From Yaniella halotolerans DSM 15476 (GTDB taxonomy: Bacteria; Actinomycetota; Actinomycetes; Actinomycetales; Micrococcaceae), in contig NZ_ATVQ01000001.1 of the NCBI RefSeq assembly GCF_000420805.1, positions 744,001-808,000 of the forward strand: a stretch of DNA of 64,000 bases, given 5' to 3'. The notes under the pieces were generated by a model, which made no database searches, had not been told where the DNA came from, and saw only the letters and a program-made list of their open reading frames with translations. The position numbers and the translations under genes are program-made. This document shows positions 53,784 to 63,735 of this stretch, in pieces (position 1 is the stretch's first letter; each line of letters starts with the position of its first letter).

Positions 53784-54373
53784 CGGCCTGTTGATTCGAA
53801 GCTGTCGAGCAGTTCGAGCCCCTGTGTGGCCCAGGTGATTTCTGCCCGGGCTTGCTGCAGGATGCCTTCATAGGCGAACACCTTGAACTGCGTGATCTTG
53901 GTGTGCTCAGCTGGCGGATATTGCGCGAGCCTGCTCTGGTGAATGGCTGAGCTACCTTCGTGGAGTTCATCGATCTGGAACTGTACATCGTCGACCACCT
54001 GTTGGTGGTGTTCGAGGTGGTCTTGGAGGCACCGTCGGGCTTCGTCGTCGGTTGCAAATTCGAAATAGGCTGACCGCAGTCGAACCTCACTGCGTTCGGG
54101 ACGATATGCAACGGGCTTGGCGTACCATTCGCGCAGATGAGCGATACCGGCATCGGTAATCGCATACTCGGTTTTCGTGGCACCCTTTGAACCCCAGGGC
54201 ACCGGGTAACCGGTGAGCAGCTGTTCGGCTTGCATCTTCTTGAGCTCGGGATAAATTTGCGAATCCGGTGCGTGCCACAAAAACCCCACCGATGAGTGGA
54301 AATTTTTGGCGATGTCATAGCCGGTGCTGGGGCCGGAGGACAACAAGGTAAGCAGTGCAGATCGTAGACTCAT
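53780..54373 (-). CDS. PadR-family regulator
   Basis: 197 residues: N-terminal PadR winged helix (RSALLTLLSSGPSTGYDIAKNF, PDSQIYPELKKMQAEQLL, ATKTEYAITDAGI) and a C-terminal all-helical Vir_act_alpha_C dimer domain (ARRCLQDHLEHHQQVVDDVQFQID). I use the ATG at 54373; no Shine-Dalgarno is present, and the close upstream -10-like TACACT suggests a leaderless transcript. PadR proteins often answer to phenolic acids, although the family is broader. Convergent with the GntR gene; the two stops share a CTAG. Confidence 0.85.
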   Translation of the reverse strand: MSLRSALLTLLSSGPSTGYDIAKNFHSSVGFLWHAPDSQIYPELKKMQAEQLLTGYPVPWGSKGATKTEYAITDAGIAHLREWYAKPVAYRPERSEVRLRSAYFEFATDDEARRCLQDHLEHHQQVVDDVQFQIDELHEGSSAIHQSRLAQYPPAEHTKITQFKVFAYEGILQQARAEITWATQGLELLDSFESTGR

Positions 54374-54419
54374 GGTGACCGTAGTGTAGTAGAAACTCTC
54401 GTTTGGATCAGTTATCAGT

Positions 54420-54870
54420 GTGCAGAATCCGCGATTCATTGCCGCTCAGCAGTTTGACTTCGATGCTTTGCGCGAAGATTTGAGAGCCGTTCTCGAGTCA
54501 GCAGCGCGCCTCAACGACAAAGTCGCAGACGCTACGCTCGTCGGTGGAAGCGCGGCTAGTCTATAGGCAAACCGCCGCTCATCCTACGACCATGATGTCC
54601 TAAAAGACCCGGCAAAATCATCCTCGGCCAACTCGGCGACATAGAAGCCGGCGTACGTCAGATGATCCGCACTGTGCCGCTCGAGGTCCTGGAAGTGCAA
54701 CTACCGAGTGGCAATACCGTGCGCGTAGCAACCCAACAAAAAGCGCTTCGGATCAAAGCCTATCTAGCGGTCAAGCGGAACCAAGTGCGCGACTACCTCG
54801 ATATTGCCGCGCTTTCTCACAGATACGGAGGCGGCAACGGTGAATCACCTCAACCGCCCTAAAGACATCA
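54420..54870 (+). pseudogene. Degraded AbiEii-type nucleotidyltransferase toxin
   Basis: Remnants of a nucleotidyltransferase toxin gene. From a GTG at 54420 the frame gives an N-terminal part ending ATLVGGSAASL, then TAG at 54564-54566, then NRRSSYDHDVL. A shift of frame, probably with a deletion, lies between 54596 and 54611. The second frame gives GDIEAGVRQMIRTVPLEVLEV and LRIKAYLAVKRNQVRDYLDIAAL (54617-54830), which is the characteristic C-terminal nucleotidyltransferase helix. The C-terminus past 54862 is also shortened. These are the AbiEii/AbiGii toxin hallmarks. The gene is not functional. Confidence 0.7.
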
Positions 54871-54943
54871 AGCCTCCTTGCTTGATATCGCAGCACGGAT
54901 GGAACGGAAGGACTACAACTAATGCTGCGTTTTCGAAACATCA

Positions 54944-55177
54944 ATGCGATCGAGTCCGACCCCGGTCGAGGACTGGGGCTTCGCAGGCATTCTGACCGCA
55001 GTCGATCGTGGTGGACTATCGCAGTGGAGACGTATCGGCACGGCCATTCGAAACGCTCGCAAGACTGACAAACAGTTACTCGGCGAAAAGTTTACGTCCC
55101 TGTTGCAGGAGGCAGAAATGACGCAGGCCGAGGCCGCGGCATTTCTTGGAACCTCCCGCCGAGAGCTGTTTGCGTAG
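54944..55177 (+). pseudogene. Truncated antitoxin-like remnant next to the AbiEii toxin
   Basis: 77 codons reading PTPVEDWGFAGILTAVDRGG, SQWRRIGTAIR and an HTH-like QEAEMTQAEAAAFLGTSR. The first half matches the N-terminal segment, and the end the helix-turn-helix, of antitoxins encoded beside actinobacterial AbiEii toxins, with an internal stretch apparently lost. It lies downstream of the dead toxin, the reverse of the usual order, so rearrangement is likely. Whether it is still made is unknown. Confidence 0.4.
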
Positions 55178-55189
55178 GACCCTGTCGGA

Positions 55190-56596
<1,407 letters not shown>

Positions 56597-56642
56597 TCAC
56601 ATAATTAGTGCTGAGTGTTCGAAGAAGGTTGGGAATACTGGA

Positions 56643-57506
56643 TTAGAACTGTTTGGTGAAGTCTTGAGCCCACTCGGCGGTTTTTGCCATGCCACCGAAA
56701 GTGTAGAAGTGCACACCGACTCTGCCGGTGTAGTTGGTTGATTCAGTTTCAGCTGCGAGGTCTTGCAAGAACTTATCTGGTCCGGCACTGCCCATCAGGT
56801 TGGTGAGTGAGAAACCATATTTTTTGACTATGCCCGCCGACGTCCCCACACCGAAACGCTTGGCGTAGTTCAATAGGCGACGAATGCCTGCCGGGCCCGG
56901 CGTGCCAATGCGCACGGGGGCGCTAATATTCTTAACCGCCAACTCGTCAAGCCACTTGGCCACCGGCGCAGTGTCGAAACCGAACTGCGTTAGGATGACT
57001 GCGCTCATGTCCTGCTCGGCTAGGTACTCGACCTTGCCACTGAGTTCGCGGGAGAGCACCTCTTCGGAAATGTCTGGGTGACCTTCCGGGTAACCTGCGA
57101 TTGACACATCTTTGACACCGAATTCTGCGAAGACCCCGGATTGCAGCATTTCCAGCGACGATCCATATGGGCCAAGCGGTTCTGCTGGGTCCCCGCCTAC
57201 GGCAAAGACGTGCTGCGCCGCGTCGACGTTGGCCAAGGCCTGGAGGAATTCTTTGAGTTCGTCTTCACTGTGGATGCGACGAGCCGAGATGTGTGGAACC
57301 GGAATGAACCCGAGCTCTTTGACGGCTTTTGCAGCCGCCACACGCATCTCGAGGTCTTCGTTCCCCAGGAAGGTGACATTGACTCGCGATCCTTGCGGAA
57401 TCAGTGGCGCCGCCTCACGCAGAGCATCCACATCTTTACCGGTCATTTCAAGAGAAAAGTCTTGCATCAACGCACGGACACCCGCGGTTGTAGCTGATTG
57501 GGACAT
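56643..57506 (-). CDS. metF: Methylenetetrahydrofolate reductase
   Basis: 287-residue FAD-dependent MTHFR. The conserved VFAVGGDPAEPLGPYGSS, SIAGYPEGHPD and LTQFGFD segments line the FAD and folate sites. GAGG lies about six bases upstream of the ATG at 57506. It is paired with the O-demethylase gene, so its probable job here is to convert 5-methyl-THF back to methylene-THF instead of serving methionine synthesis. Confidence 0.92.
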   Translation of the reverse strand: MSQSATTAGVRALMQDFSLEMTGKDVDALREAAPLIPQGSRVNVTFLGNEDLEMRVAAAKAVKELGFIPVPHISARRIHSEDELKEFLQALANVDAAQHVFAVGGDPAEPLGPYGSSLEMLQSGVFAEFGVKDVSIAGYPEGHPDISEEVLSRELSGKVEYLAEQDMSAVILTQFGFDTAPVAKWLDELAVKNISAPVRIGTPGPAGIRRLLNYAKRFGVGTSAGIVKKYGFSLTNLMGSAGPDKFLQDLAAETESTNYTGRVGVHFYTFGGMAKTAEWAQDFTKQF

Positions 57507-57653
57507 CGGTTACCTCACTTTTCGTTGGTACGCGACCGACCTGAATCAATGTCGCACATCACATACTATCTATGACCATAGTGAGTTGCAAGCAATTGCT
57601 GGAAAAAGATCATTATTGAAAAGTTCACGCACACAACCATGCAGCCTTAACTG

Positions 57654-57700
57654 CTAAACGCCTGCAACACCTCAGCCATAGAGGCGCCGCAGGCGTTTAG
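57654..57700 (-). terminator. Long hairpin between binding protein and MTHFR genes
   Basis: CTAAACGCCTGC (57654-57665) pairs with GCAGGCGTTTAG (57689-57700) over 12 bases; an inner CCTC/GAGG helix adds stability. It lies about 30 bases after the binding protein stop. No T run, so it may be an attenuator or stabiliser. Confidence 0.55.
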
Positions 57701-57729
57701 GTTCATACTCTAAGCGCGTGATTTAGTGT

Positions 57730-58725
57730 CTACGAATCGTCGCGAACCAGGTCATTCACATCAATGACCTCGTCGATCAGACCGGTTTGCTCCGACAGCT
57801 CGATAATTCGCTCGGTTGATTCCACATTGATCTCTTGCGGGAATCGAGGCATGTTCAGGCTATCGATGATCTCTGGGTCAATTTCCGAATACTCGGGCAG
57901 GATTTCCTTAGCCTCTTCGGGGTTATCTTCGGCATACTGCTGAGACTCTTTCATCGCGGCGACAAACGAATCAACAAGTTCAGGATCTTCTTCGATCCTG
58001 TCCGTTGAGGCAAAGTAGCCAGCGATCATCAGATCTTCGATTGGCTCAGCATAGGGCGAGTAGATTTCGCGAGCTCCGGCATCTTTTGCCAGGGTCGCAA
58101 ACGGCTCAACCGCCATGATGGCATCGACATTGCCCGACTCCAGCTGACCACCCATATCCGGGAAGGCAACTTCAACCAGGTTCATCGCTTCCGCGTCTCC
58201 GCCAGCCTGCGTTAGCCCTTCCTTCAAGACCGTGTCGTTGATGTTGTTGAGAGTGTTGACCGCAACGCTCTGCCCTTCGAGGTCTGCGATAGATTCCGCA
58301 TCCGAATCTTCAGGCACGAGCAAGGACGAGAAGTCCTCGCCGACATTGCCCGTGGTCTGCGGGCCCGGCGCCACAAGCTGCAGCGGCAGGCCTTGGGATT
58401 GACCAATCACCAGCGAGGTGATGTTCGAGAACCCGAAATCAAAGTCGCCGGACTGCACCGCTGGGATAATGGCCGCACCACCCTGAGCCAGCGTGAGATC
58501 AAGCTCCAGGCCGTGTTCTTCAAAGATGCCCTCTTGGGCACCCAAGTAGATGGGCGCTACGTCAACAATGGGAATGACGCCGACCGAAACTTGGGTCAGC
58601 GAACCGTCTTGCGCCGCATCGTCACCTTCGGCGGGACCTTCTTCTCCCCCACCACAGGACGTGAGTACAAGCAGACCCGCAGCTGCGGCCGCTGCGACAC
58701 TGCCTCGAATACCGAGTGTTTTCAT
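57730..58725 (-). CDS. ABC transporter substrate-binding lipoprotein (SsuA/TauA type)
   Basis: 331-residue lipoprotein: signal ending VLTSCGGG and an NMT1/SsuA-like domain (VSVGVIPIVDVAPIYLGAQEG, FDFGFSN, VAFPDMGGQLESGNVDAI). AAGGAG lies upstream of the ATG at 58725. With the ATPase and two permease genes upstream it forms a full SsuABC/TauABC-type importer. The neighbourhood suggests an aromatic acid such as vanillate or syringate. A terminator-like hairpin precedes it, so it has its own transcript in part, which would allow more binding protein than membrane parts. Confidence 0.9.
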   Translation of the reverse strand: MKTLGIRGSVAAAAAAGLLVLTSCGGGEEGPAEGDDAAQDGSLTQVSVGVIPIVDVAPIYLGAQEGIFEEHGLELDLTLAQGGAAIIPAVQSGDFDFGFSNITSLVIGQSQGLPLQLVAPGPQTTGNVGEDFSSLLVPEDSDAESIADLEGQSVAVNTLNNINDTVLKEGLTQAGGDAEAMNLVEVAFPDMGGQLESGNVDAIMAVEPFATLAKDAGAREIYSPYAEPIEDLMIAGYFASTDRIEEDPELVDSFVAAMKESQQYAEDNPEEAKEILPEYSEIDPEIIDSLNMPRFPQEINVESTERIIELSEQTGLIDEVIDVNDLVRDDS

Positions 58726-58857
58726 GATGAGCTCCTTGCAGGCGTGAGGCTTCACGTGAATTTAGTGAAGCAAGTCACAACGGTATGCGGATTGCATGCG
58801 ATCGTCAATAGTTTTTTGCCTTAACGCTTATCAGTGTATTTTTTGTGTTAACCCAAT

Positions 58858-58884
58858 GTGGGGACCTGACAAGCAGATCCCCAC
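58858..58884 (-). terminator. Hairpin between ATPase and binding protein genes
   Basis: GTGGGGA (58858-58864) pairs with TCCCCAC (58878-58884). On the minus strand it follows the ATPase stop by 20 bases and runs on to an A-rich stretch, so it is a partial terminator at best. Confidence 0.5.
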
Positions 58885-58904
58885 TGAGTTGAAAAGTTGC
58901 GTGT

Positions 58905-59810
58905 TTAGGCTTGGGCTTTGGCCGCATCTGGCCGGAAGCCTTCTTTGGCCAGTTGGATTTGCTCGTAGACGTGGTGGCGTAGTTCGCTGAAGCGCTGTGA
59001 TGAGCGGGTTTCGAGCTGATCGCGCTCGTCTGGCAGGTCGATTTTGATGTCCTGCTGGATCACGGTGGGTGACGAGGACAGGATGACAACCCTGGACCCC
59101 AGGTACACGGATTCATCGATATCGTGGGTCACGAACAAGATCGTCACACCCAGTTGGCGCCACACGCGACGGACCAGGTCTTCAAGGTCGGCACGGGTTT
59201 GGGCGTCGACAGCGGCGAAGGGTTCGTCCATGAGCAGCACTTCTGGCTGGTAGGCCACGGCGCGGGCAATCGCAACACGTTGCTGCATACCACCCGATAG
59301 CTGCCACGGATATGACCGCGGCACGTGATCCAAGCCCACAGCCTCGAGTGCGTCATCAACGACTTTGTCGCGTTGGGCTTTGTCCATGCCTTGGACCTTC
59401 AACGGCAGCTCCACGTTTTCGCGAACGCGCATCCAGGGATATAGCGAACGACCATACTCCTGGAAGACCACCGCCATGTTCTTTGGTGGGCTGGTCACGA
59501 GCTTGCCGCCCAGCTTCACCTCGCCAGCAGTGGGTTCAAGGAGTCCTGAGATGGCTTTGAGCAGGGTGGTTTTACCCGAGCCCGATGGCCCCACCAGGCA
59601 GGTGAGTTCGCCCTTGGGTAGGTCAAAGGTGAGGTTCCGAACGGCTTCAATACCGCCGCCGTCGGTCTGATAGACCTTTTTGAGATTGCGTACCGACAGC
59701 AAGGCTTCACCGTCAGGCAGGGTGAGCCCCACCGGTAGTTGCCCGTCCGGTGTGTCGGCCATACTGCCCTGGTTGATCACCGGGTTGTGTTCTGCAGGTT
59801 GAGTCGTCAT
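58905..59810 (-). CDS. ABC transporter ATPase (SsuB/TauB type)
   Basis: 301 residues. Walker A GPSGSGKTTLLKAISG, Q loop VVFQEYGRSLYPWM, signature LSGGMQQRVAIARA, Walker B VLLMDEPFAAVDAQTRADL, and H loop FVTHDIDESV are all complete. I start at the ATG at 59810 (AAGGA nine bases ahead); earlier in-frame sequence is not conserved. It powers the two neighbouring permeases. Confidence 0.93.
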   Translation of the reverse strand: MTTQPAEHNPVINQGSMADTPDGQLPVGLTLPDGEALLSVRNLKKVYQTDGGGIEAVRNLTFDLPKGELTCLVGPSGSGKTTLLKAISGLLEPTAGEVKLGGKLVTSPPKNMAVVFQEYGRSLYPWMRVRENVELPLKVQGMDKAQRDKVVDDALEAVGLDHVPRSYPWQLSGGMQQRVAIARAVAYQPEVLLMDEPFAAVDAQTRADLEDLVRRVWRQLGVTILFVTHDIDESVYLGSRVVILSSSPTVIQQDIKIDLPDERDQLETRSSQRFSELRHHVYEQIQLAKEGFRPDAAKAQA

Positions 59811-59848
59811 AGCAAGATATCCTTCAAAAAATTGTGTGAGCGTTGTTG

Positions 59849-60622
59849 CTAGCCGGCGTTTTCCATCTCGCGCTGTCCGTGGTACCACTTCAGGACACTG
59901 CGCTCGACGATCTGGAAGATGAACGACATAATGACACCGATCAGACCCAGCACCACGATGCCCGACCACATTTCAGGAATGGCGAAGGACCGCTGGAACT
60001 GGATAATGGTGTAGCCCAGCCCTGCCGAGGAGGCGAACATTTCCGAGATCACCATCAGAATCAGGGCAATGGACAACGACTGGCGAATGCCCGCCATAAT
60101 TTGCGGCATCGCCGATGGCAAGATCAGATACCGGATCCGGGCGATGCCATCAATGCGATAGGTATGCGAGGTATCGGACAGTACTTCGTCCATTGAACGC
60201 ACACCTTCGATGGTATTGAGCAGAATCGGCCAGACGGCACCCAGCACGATGACGGCAATTTTCATGTCATCGCCAATACCGATCAGCAGCATAAACACTG
60301 GAATCAACACGGTCGGCGGGATGGCGCGGAAAAATTCCATGGTTGGTTCCATGAGCTGACGCAGCCACCGGAATGACCCGACCAACAAGCCCACGACAAT
60401 ACCGATCACAATGGACAACACCAGGCCGGCAATCAACCGGGCCACCGATGGGAATACATCGGATTGCATCCGGTTCCAGGTCCAGGTTGAACTAAATGCA
60501 TTGGACATTTGCTCCAGGGTCGGAACAAAGAAGCTCGTGGACTGAGAAGACCACACGATCCACGCTACGATCAGCAGTGCTGGCAGCGCGATGATATGGA
60601 AGAAATCTTTGAGGAAACGCAT
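59849..60622 (-). CDS. ABC transporter permease (SsuC/TauC type), second
   Basis: 257 residues with six membrane helices and the EAA-type loop RIDGIARIRYLILPSAMPQIMAGIRQ. Its ATG overlaps the stop of the other permease gene by one base (TAATG), so the two permeases are translated together and probably make a heterodimer. Confidence 0.92.
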   Translation of the reverse strand: MRFLKDFFHIIALPALLIVAWIVWSSQSTSFFVPTLEQMSNAFSSTWTWNRMQSDVFPSVARLIAGLVLSIVIGIVVGLLVGSFRWLRQLMEPTMEFFRAIPPTVLIPVFMLLIGIGDDMKIAVIVLGAVWPILLNTIEGVRSMDEVLSDTSHTYRIDGIARIRYLILPSAMPQIMAGIRQSLSIALILMVISEMFASSAGLGYTIIQFQRSFAIPEMWSGIVVLGLIGVIMSFIFQIVERSVLKWYHGQREMENAG

Positions 60623-61644
60623 TATTTGACCTCCGAGCGGACCGACGTGTGCCAGGACAACACGCTGCGCTCAACCGCACGAGTGACCAGGTTGATCAAG
60701 ACACCCATCATGCCTGTGGCTAAGACCAGTGAATACATTGAGGTATACGCACCACCAGACTGTGCTCGCGCAATTTCAGCACCCAACCCCGGAGTACCAA
60801 TAATCAACTGCGCGGTAATCGCCAGAATCAGCGCCACCGCAGCCGCCAAACGAACACCAGTCATCAAGTATGGCAAGGCCGTTGGGAAAATGACATACCG
60901 GATACGATTCATTGGTCCAAGGCCATACGACTTCGCGGTATCCATTGCCACGGCGTCAACGTCCGCAACACCGTAGAGCACCTGGATCAACACCTGCCAG
61001 AACGAGGCGTAGACAATCAGCAACAGTGCAGACTCAATGCCCACACCGAAGATCAGCACGGCCAACGGAATCAAAGCCACTGAAGGCACCGGACGCATAA
61101 ACTCAATCGTTGAGTTGGTGAATTTCCGCAAAAAGTTCGACGAACCAATAATGAAACCCAGCACCGTAGCGGAAACCACTGCAATTACCATGCCAATCGC
61201 CCAGGCGCGCAACGTATCCCAGACCGCAATCCAGAACACAGAATCGCCAAACTTCACGATCAGATCAGCAATCGCCGCCGATGCCGGAGGCATATACCGG
61301 GCATCGACAATACCCAGCAGCGGCAGCAATTCCCAGATACCCAGGAAAAGCAAAATACCGACCAGACCTAACAACCGATTGGCCCACGTCCGGCGCCGCT
61401 GACGAACGGCCTGCGACTGCCCCGTACTCGTCTTTCGACCGGTCGCACCACGCTGCGCCGTTGAAACAGCCGGCGCACCAGGATCCGGACGCGTTGATTC
61501 ATCCAAACCAGCTACTCGATAGCCAGCCGGGAACGAATCGCCACCACCATGTTCAAGGCGATGTAAATCGCGAGACTGCCGCTGACGATCCACCGCCCCA
61601 TCATCGCGTGGCGCGGGCCCCTTTGAAGGGTCGCGTTCTGTCAT
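60622..61644 (-). CDS. ABC transporter permease (SsuC/TauC type), first
   Basis: 340 residues: an unusual hydrophilic, Arg/Gly-rich N-terminal extension of about 85 residues precedes six membrane helices and the EAA loop GPMNRIRYVIFPTALPYLMTG. Other family members lack the extension, so the true start may be internal, but no better ribosome site is seen. First gene of the importer operon, 147 bases from the IclR stop. Confidence 0.88.
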   Translation of the reverse strand: MTERDPSKGPAPRDDGAVDRQRQSRDLHRLEHGGGDSFPAGYRVAGLDESTRPDPGAPAVSTAQRGATGRKTSTGQSQAVRQRRRTWANRLLGLVGILLFLGIWELLPLLGIVDARYMPPASAAIADLIVKFGDSVFWIAVWDTLRAWAIGMVIAVVSATVLGFIIGSSNFLRKFTNSTIEFMRPVPSVALIPLAVLIFGVGIESALLLIVYASFWQVLIQVLYGVADVDAVAMDTAKSYGLGPMNRIRYVIFPTALPYLMTGVRLAAAVALILAITAQLIIGTPGLGAEIARAQSGGAYTSMYSLVLATGMMGVLINLVTRAVERSVLSWHTSVRSEVK

Positions 61645-61791
61645 GAGTTTTCTCCACTAGGTGTGCAAGTTGCGGATGAATTGTGGTGTCACTGCTTACA
61701 CAAATGTGAGGCGCGACACTTCAGCTAAGACTAACCCGCTAGCCTTGATGATTCAAGTCGTCAATTATTCTATAACTCATTGATTCCACGG

Positions 61792-62646
61792 TTACGCTTC
61801 ATCAAAGTACTCCATGGAACTTCGGGAGGAGTTGATAAGCATGCGGAACCGAGCACCCGGCAGCGCATGCGGGTGATCAGGATCGATATACGCGGCCCTC
61901 AACTGCTGGCTCACACCGTGCGCCGCGTGACGCAATAAGTCCACGATTCGCACACTGACAGGCTCGTTCGCTGGAACGACCACACCGAGGCCGGCAAGCA
62001 CCTCCCCTTGCGGACCATAAATTGGCGCAGCCATGCCTCGGGCGTCCAGGTGCACGAAACCATCAGCCACCGCATAGCCGTTCGCACGCACCTTCTCAAC
62101 CTGCGCAAGGACCTGCTCCACAGTACGCGGCGTCCGGCGGGTATAAGCATGAATCCCTGCGGCCACAAGCTCTTGAATAAAGTCTGGCGATTTCCCTGAA
62201 AGCAATACATGGCCGATAGCAGAGGCCCCTAGACTGATACGCCCGCCTACGATGGTGGCATTCACAACGGCGTCAACCCTCGAAGCGCGATCCAAATACA
62301 CGACGTCATGACCACCGTCCACCCCAAGCTGCGTATGCTGCCGCACCTGATTCTGAACAAGCTGCACCATAGGCGCAGCGATCTCTCGCAAGCCCATAGC
62401 GCGTGGAGTGCGTGCCGCCAACTCCCATAAACGCAGACCGAGCTGATACGACCTGTCGGGCAGTCGCTCCAACAGCCGCTGTTGTTCCAACTCGCCCACG
62501 AGGCGATGCACTGTCGTCATTGGCAAGCCACACCGTTTGGCGATCTCGGAGAGCGACAAGAATGCGGTGCCAGCCTCAAACGCATCCAGGATCAACAAGT
62601 GTCGCTCAAGAACTGTAATCGGCGTCCCGACATTCTGCCTTGGCAT
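61792..62646 (-). CDS. IclR-family regulator
   Basis: 284 residues: N-terminal winged helix (FLSLSEIAKRCGLPMTTVHRLVGELEQQRLLERL) and the C-terminal GAF-like ligand domain (LGVDGGHDVVYLDRASRVDAV, GRISLGASAIGHVLLSG). Many IclR proteins control aromatic acid catabolism (PcaU, PobR). It is divergent from the VanB-type reductase and P450 genes and lies at the head of the importer genes. Confidence 0.9.
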   Translation of the reverse strand: MPRQNVGTPITVLERHLLILDAFEAGTAFLSLSEIAKRCGLPMTTVHRLVGELEQQRLLERLPDRSYQLGLRLWELAARTPRAMGLREIAAPMVQLVQNQVRQHTQLGVDGGHDVVYLDRASRVDAVVNATIVGGRISLGASAIGHVLLSGKSPDFIQELVAAGIHAYTRRTPRTVEQVLAQVEKVRANGYAVADGFVHLDARGMAAPIYGPQGEVLAGLGVVVPANEPVSVRIVDLLRHAAHGVSQQLRAAYIDPDHPHALPGARFRMLINSSRSSMEYFDEA

Positions 62647-62659
62647 ATTCCTCCTCGAG

Positions 62660-62679
62660 TTCCAATGATCGGAAATTCC
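62660..62679. promoter_or_regulatory. TTCC/GGAA repeat between IclR and reductase genes
   Basis: TTCC (62660-62663) and GGAA (62671-62674) are an inverted pair seven bases apart, and GGAAATTCC (62671-62679) is a palindrome. It lies 14 bases upstream of the IclR start and about 75 bases upstream of the reductase start, so it is a candidate IclR operator. Confidence 0.4.
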
Positions 62680-62752
62680 GCTCTACATCCTACGTGACGA
62701 CTGTCACAATAACTTTCTATGTGCCCCACTTCGTCATTTCGTTGGAGGAATC

Positions 62753-63715
62753 ATGACTGCAGTAGACAACGCATCGAACAGTGACCAACTCGTAGTGACA
62801 CAACGCTTGGATCGCTCTACGAGCGTCACTGAATTTGTACTCGAACGGCGCGATCGTCGGCGCCTTCCCGACTGGGCCCCGGGCGCTCACATTGACGTCG
62901 TCCTACCGAGCGGAAAAATTCGGCAATATTCTCTGTGCGGAGATCGCTGGGCCCCACACCAGTATCGGATTGCGGTACAACGAGACGATCTCGGCGGAGG
63001 GGGCTCAGTCGAGCTCCATACCGAATTGAAGCCAGGCGACACCATCAGCTTCGGCGGACCCCGCAACAATTTCCGCCTCGCACCGGCCCAGAGCTATCGC
63101 TTTATCGCCGGTGGCATCGGTATTAGCGCTCTATTGCCCATGATCGCACAAGCTAATTTGCTCGGTCTTGAATGGCAGCTGTTGTACCTCGGGCGCAACC
63201 TCGAACGTATGGCCTACCAAGAACTGCAAGAACGCTACCCCGAACGTGTCACCGTGCACGCCAGCCAAAATGCTGGCCGAATCTCAATTCGAGAGTGGCT
63301 CGGCTCCCCGCCGGACGACACCATGGTCTACGCCTGTGGGCCTGAATCGCTGCTGGAAGCTTTGCCGGAGGCGTGCTCCGATCTTCCTGAAACGACCCTG
63401 CGAACCGAACGGTTCACCAACACGATGGCCGATGCCATCGTCAGTTCTGAACCCTATGAAATTAAGCTGCAGCGCAGTGGTCGCGTCGTAGAAGCGCCGG
63501 GCAACACCTCAGTCGTAGACGTCCTGGCCAATGCGGGCGTTGATGTTATCACGTCGTGCTCCCAAGGCGTTTGTGGCACCTGTGAAGTCGACGTCCTTGC
63601 CGGAGAAATTGACCACCGCGACGCAATTCTTGATGACGACGAACGTGCCACGAACACGTGCATGTTCCCGTGTGTTTCACGTTCCCTCTCAGAACGTCTT
63701 GTACTGGACCTCTAA
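62753..63715 (+). CDS. VanB-type oxidoreductase (FAD, NAD and [2Fe-2S])
   Basis: 320 residues in the phthalate-dioxygenase-reductase order: flavin domain with RQYSLCGDRW (near residues 58-70), NAD domain with YACGPESLLEALPEA, and a C-terminal plant-type ferredoxin with CSQGVCGTCEVDVL and a final Cys in TCMFPC. It transfers electrons from NAD(P)H to a partner oxygenase. The cytochrome P450 gene starts 20 bases later on the same strand, so the P450 is the likely partner, probably forming an O-demethylase pair. Confidence 0.92.
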   Translation: MTAVDNASNSDQLVVTQRLDRSTSVTEFVLERRDRRRLPDWAPGAHIDVVLPSGKIRQYSLCGDRWAPHQYRIAVQRDDLGGGGSVELHTELKPGDTISFGGPRNNFRLAPAQSYRFIAGGIGISALLPMIAQANLLGLEWQLLYLGRNLERMAYQELQERYPERVTVHASQNAGRISIREWLGSPPDDTMVYACGPESLLEALPEACSDLPETTLRTERFTNTMADAIVSSEPYEIKLQRSGRVVEAPGNTSVVDVLANAGVDVITSCSQGVCGTCEVDVLAGEIDHRDAILDDDERATNTCMFPCVSRSLSERLVLDL

Positions 63716-63735
63716 GACCCGATTGGAAGAATTTC

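Noticed and set aside
54662-54862. Intact 66-codon small gene
   Set aside because: It is only the C-terminal fragment of a nucleotidyltransferase, with upstream parts in another frame, so it is part of the pseudogene.
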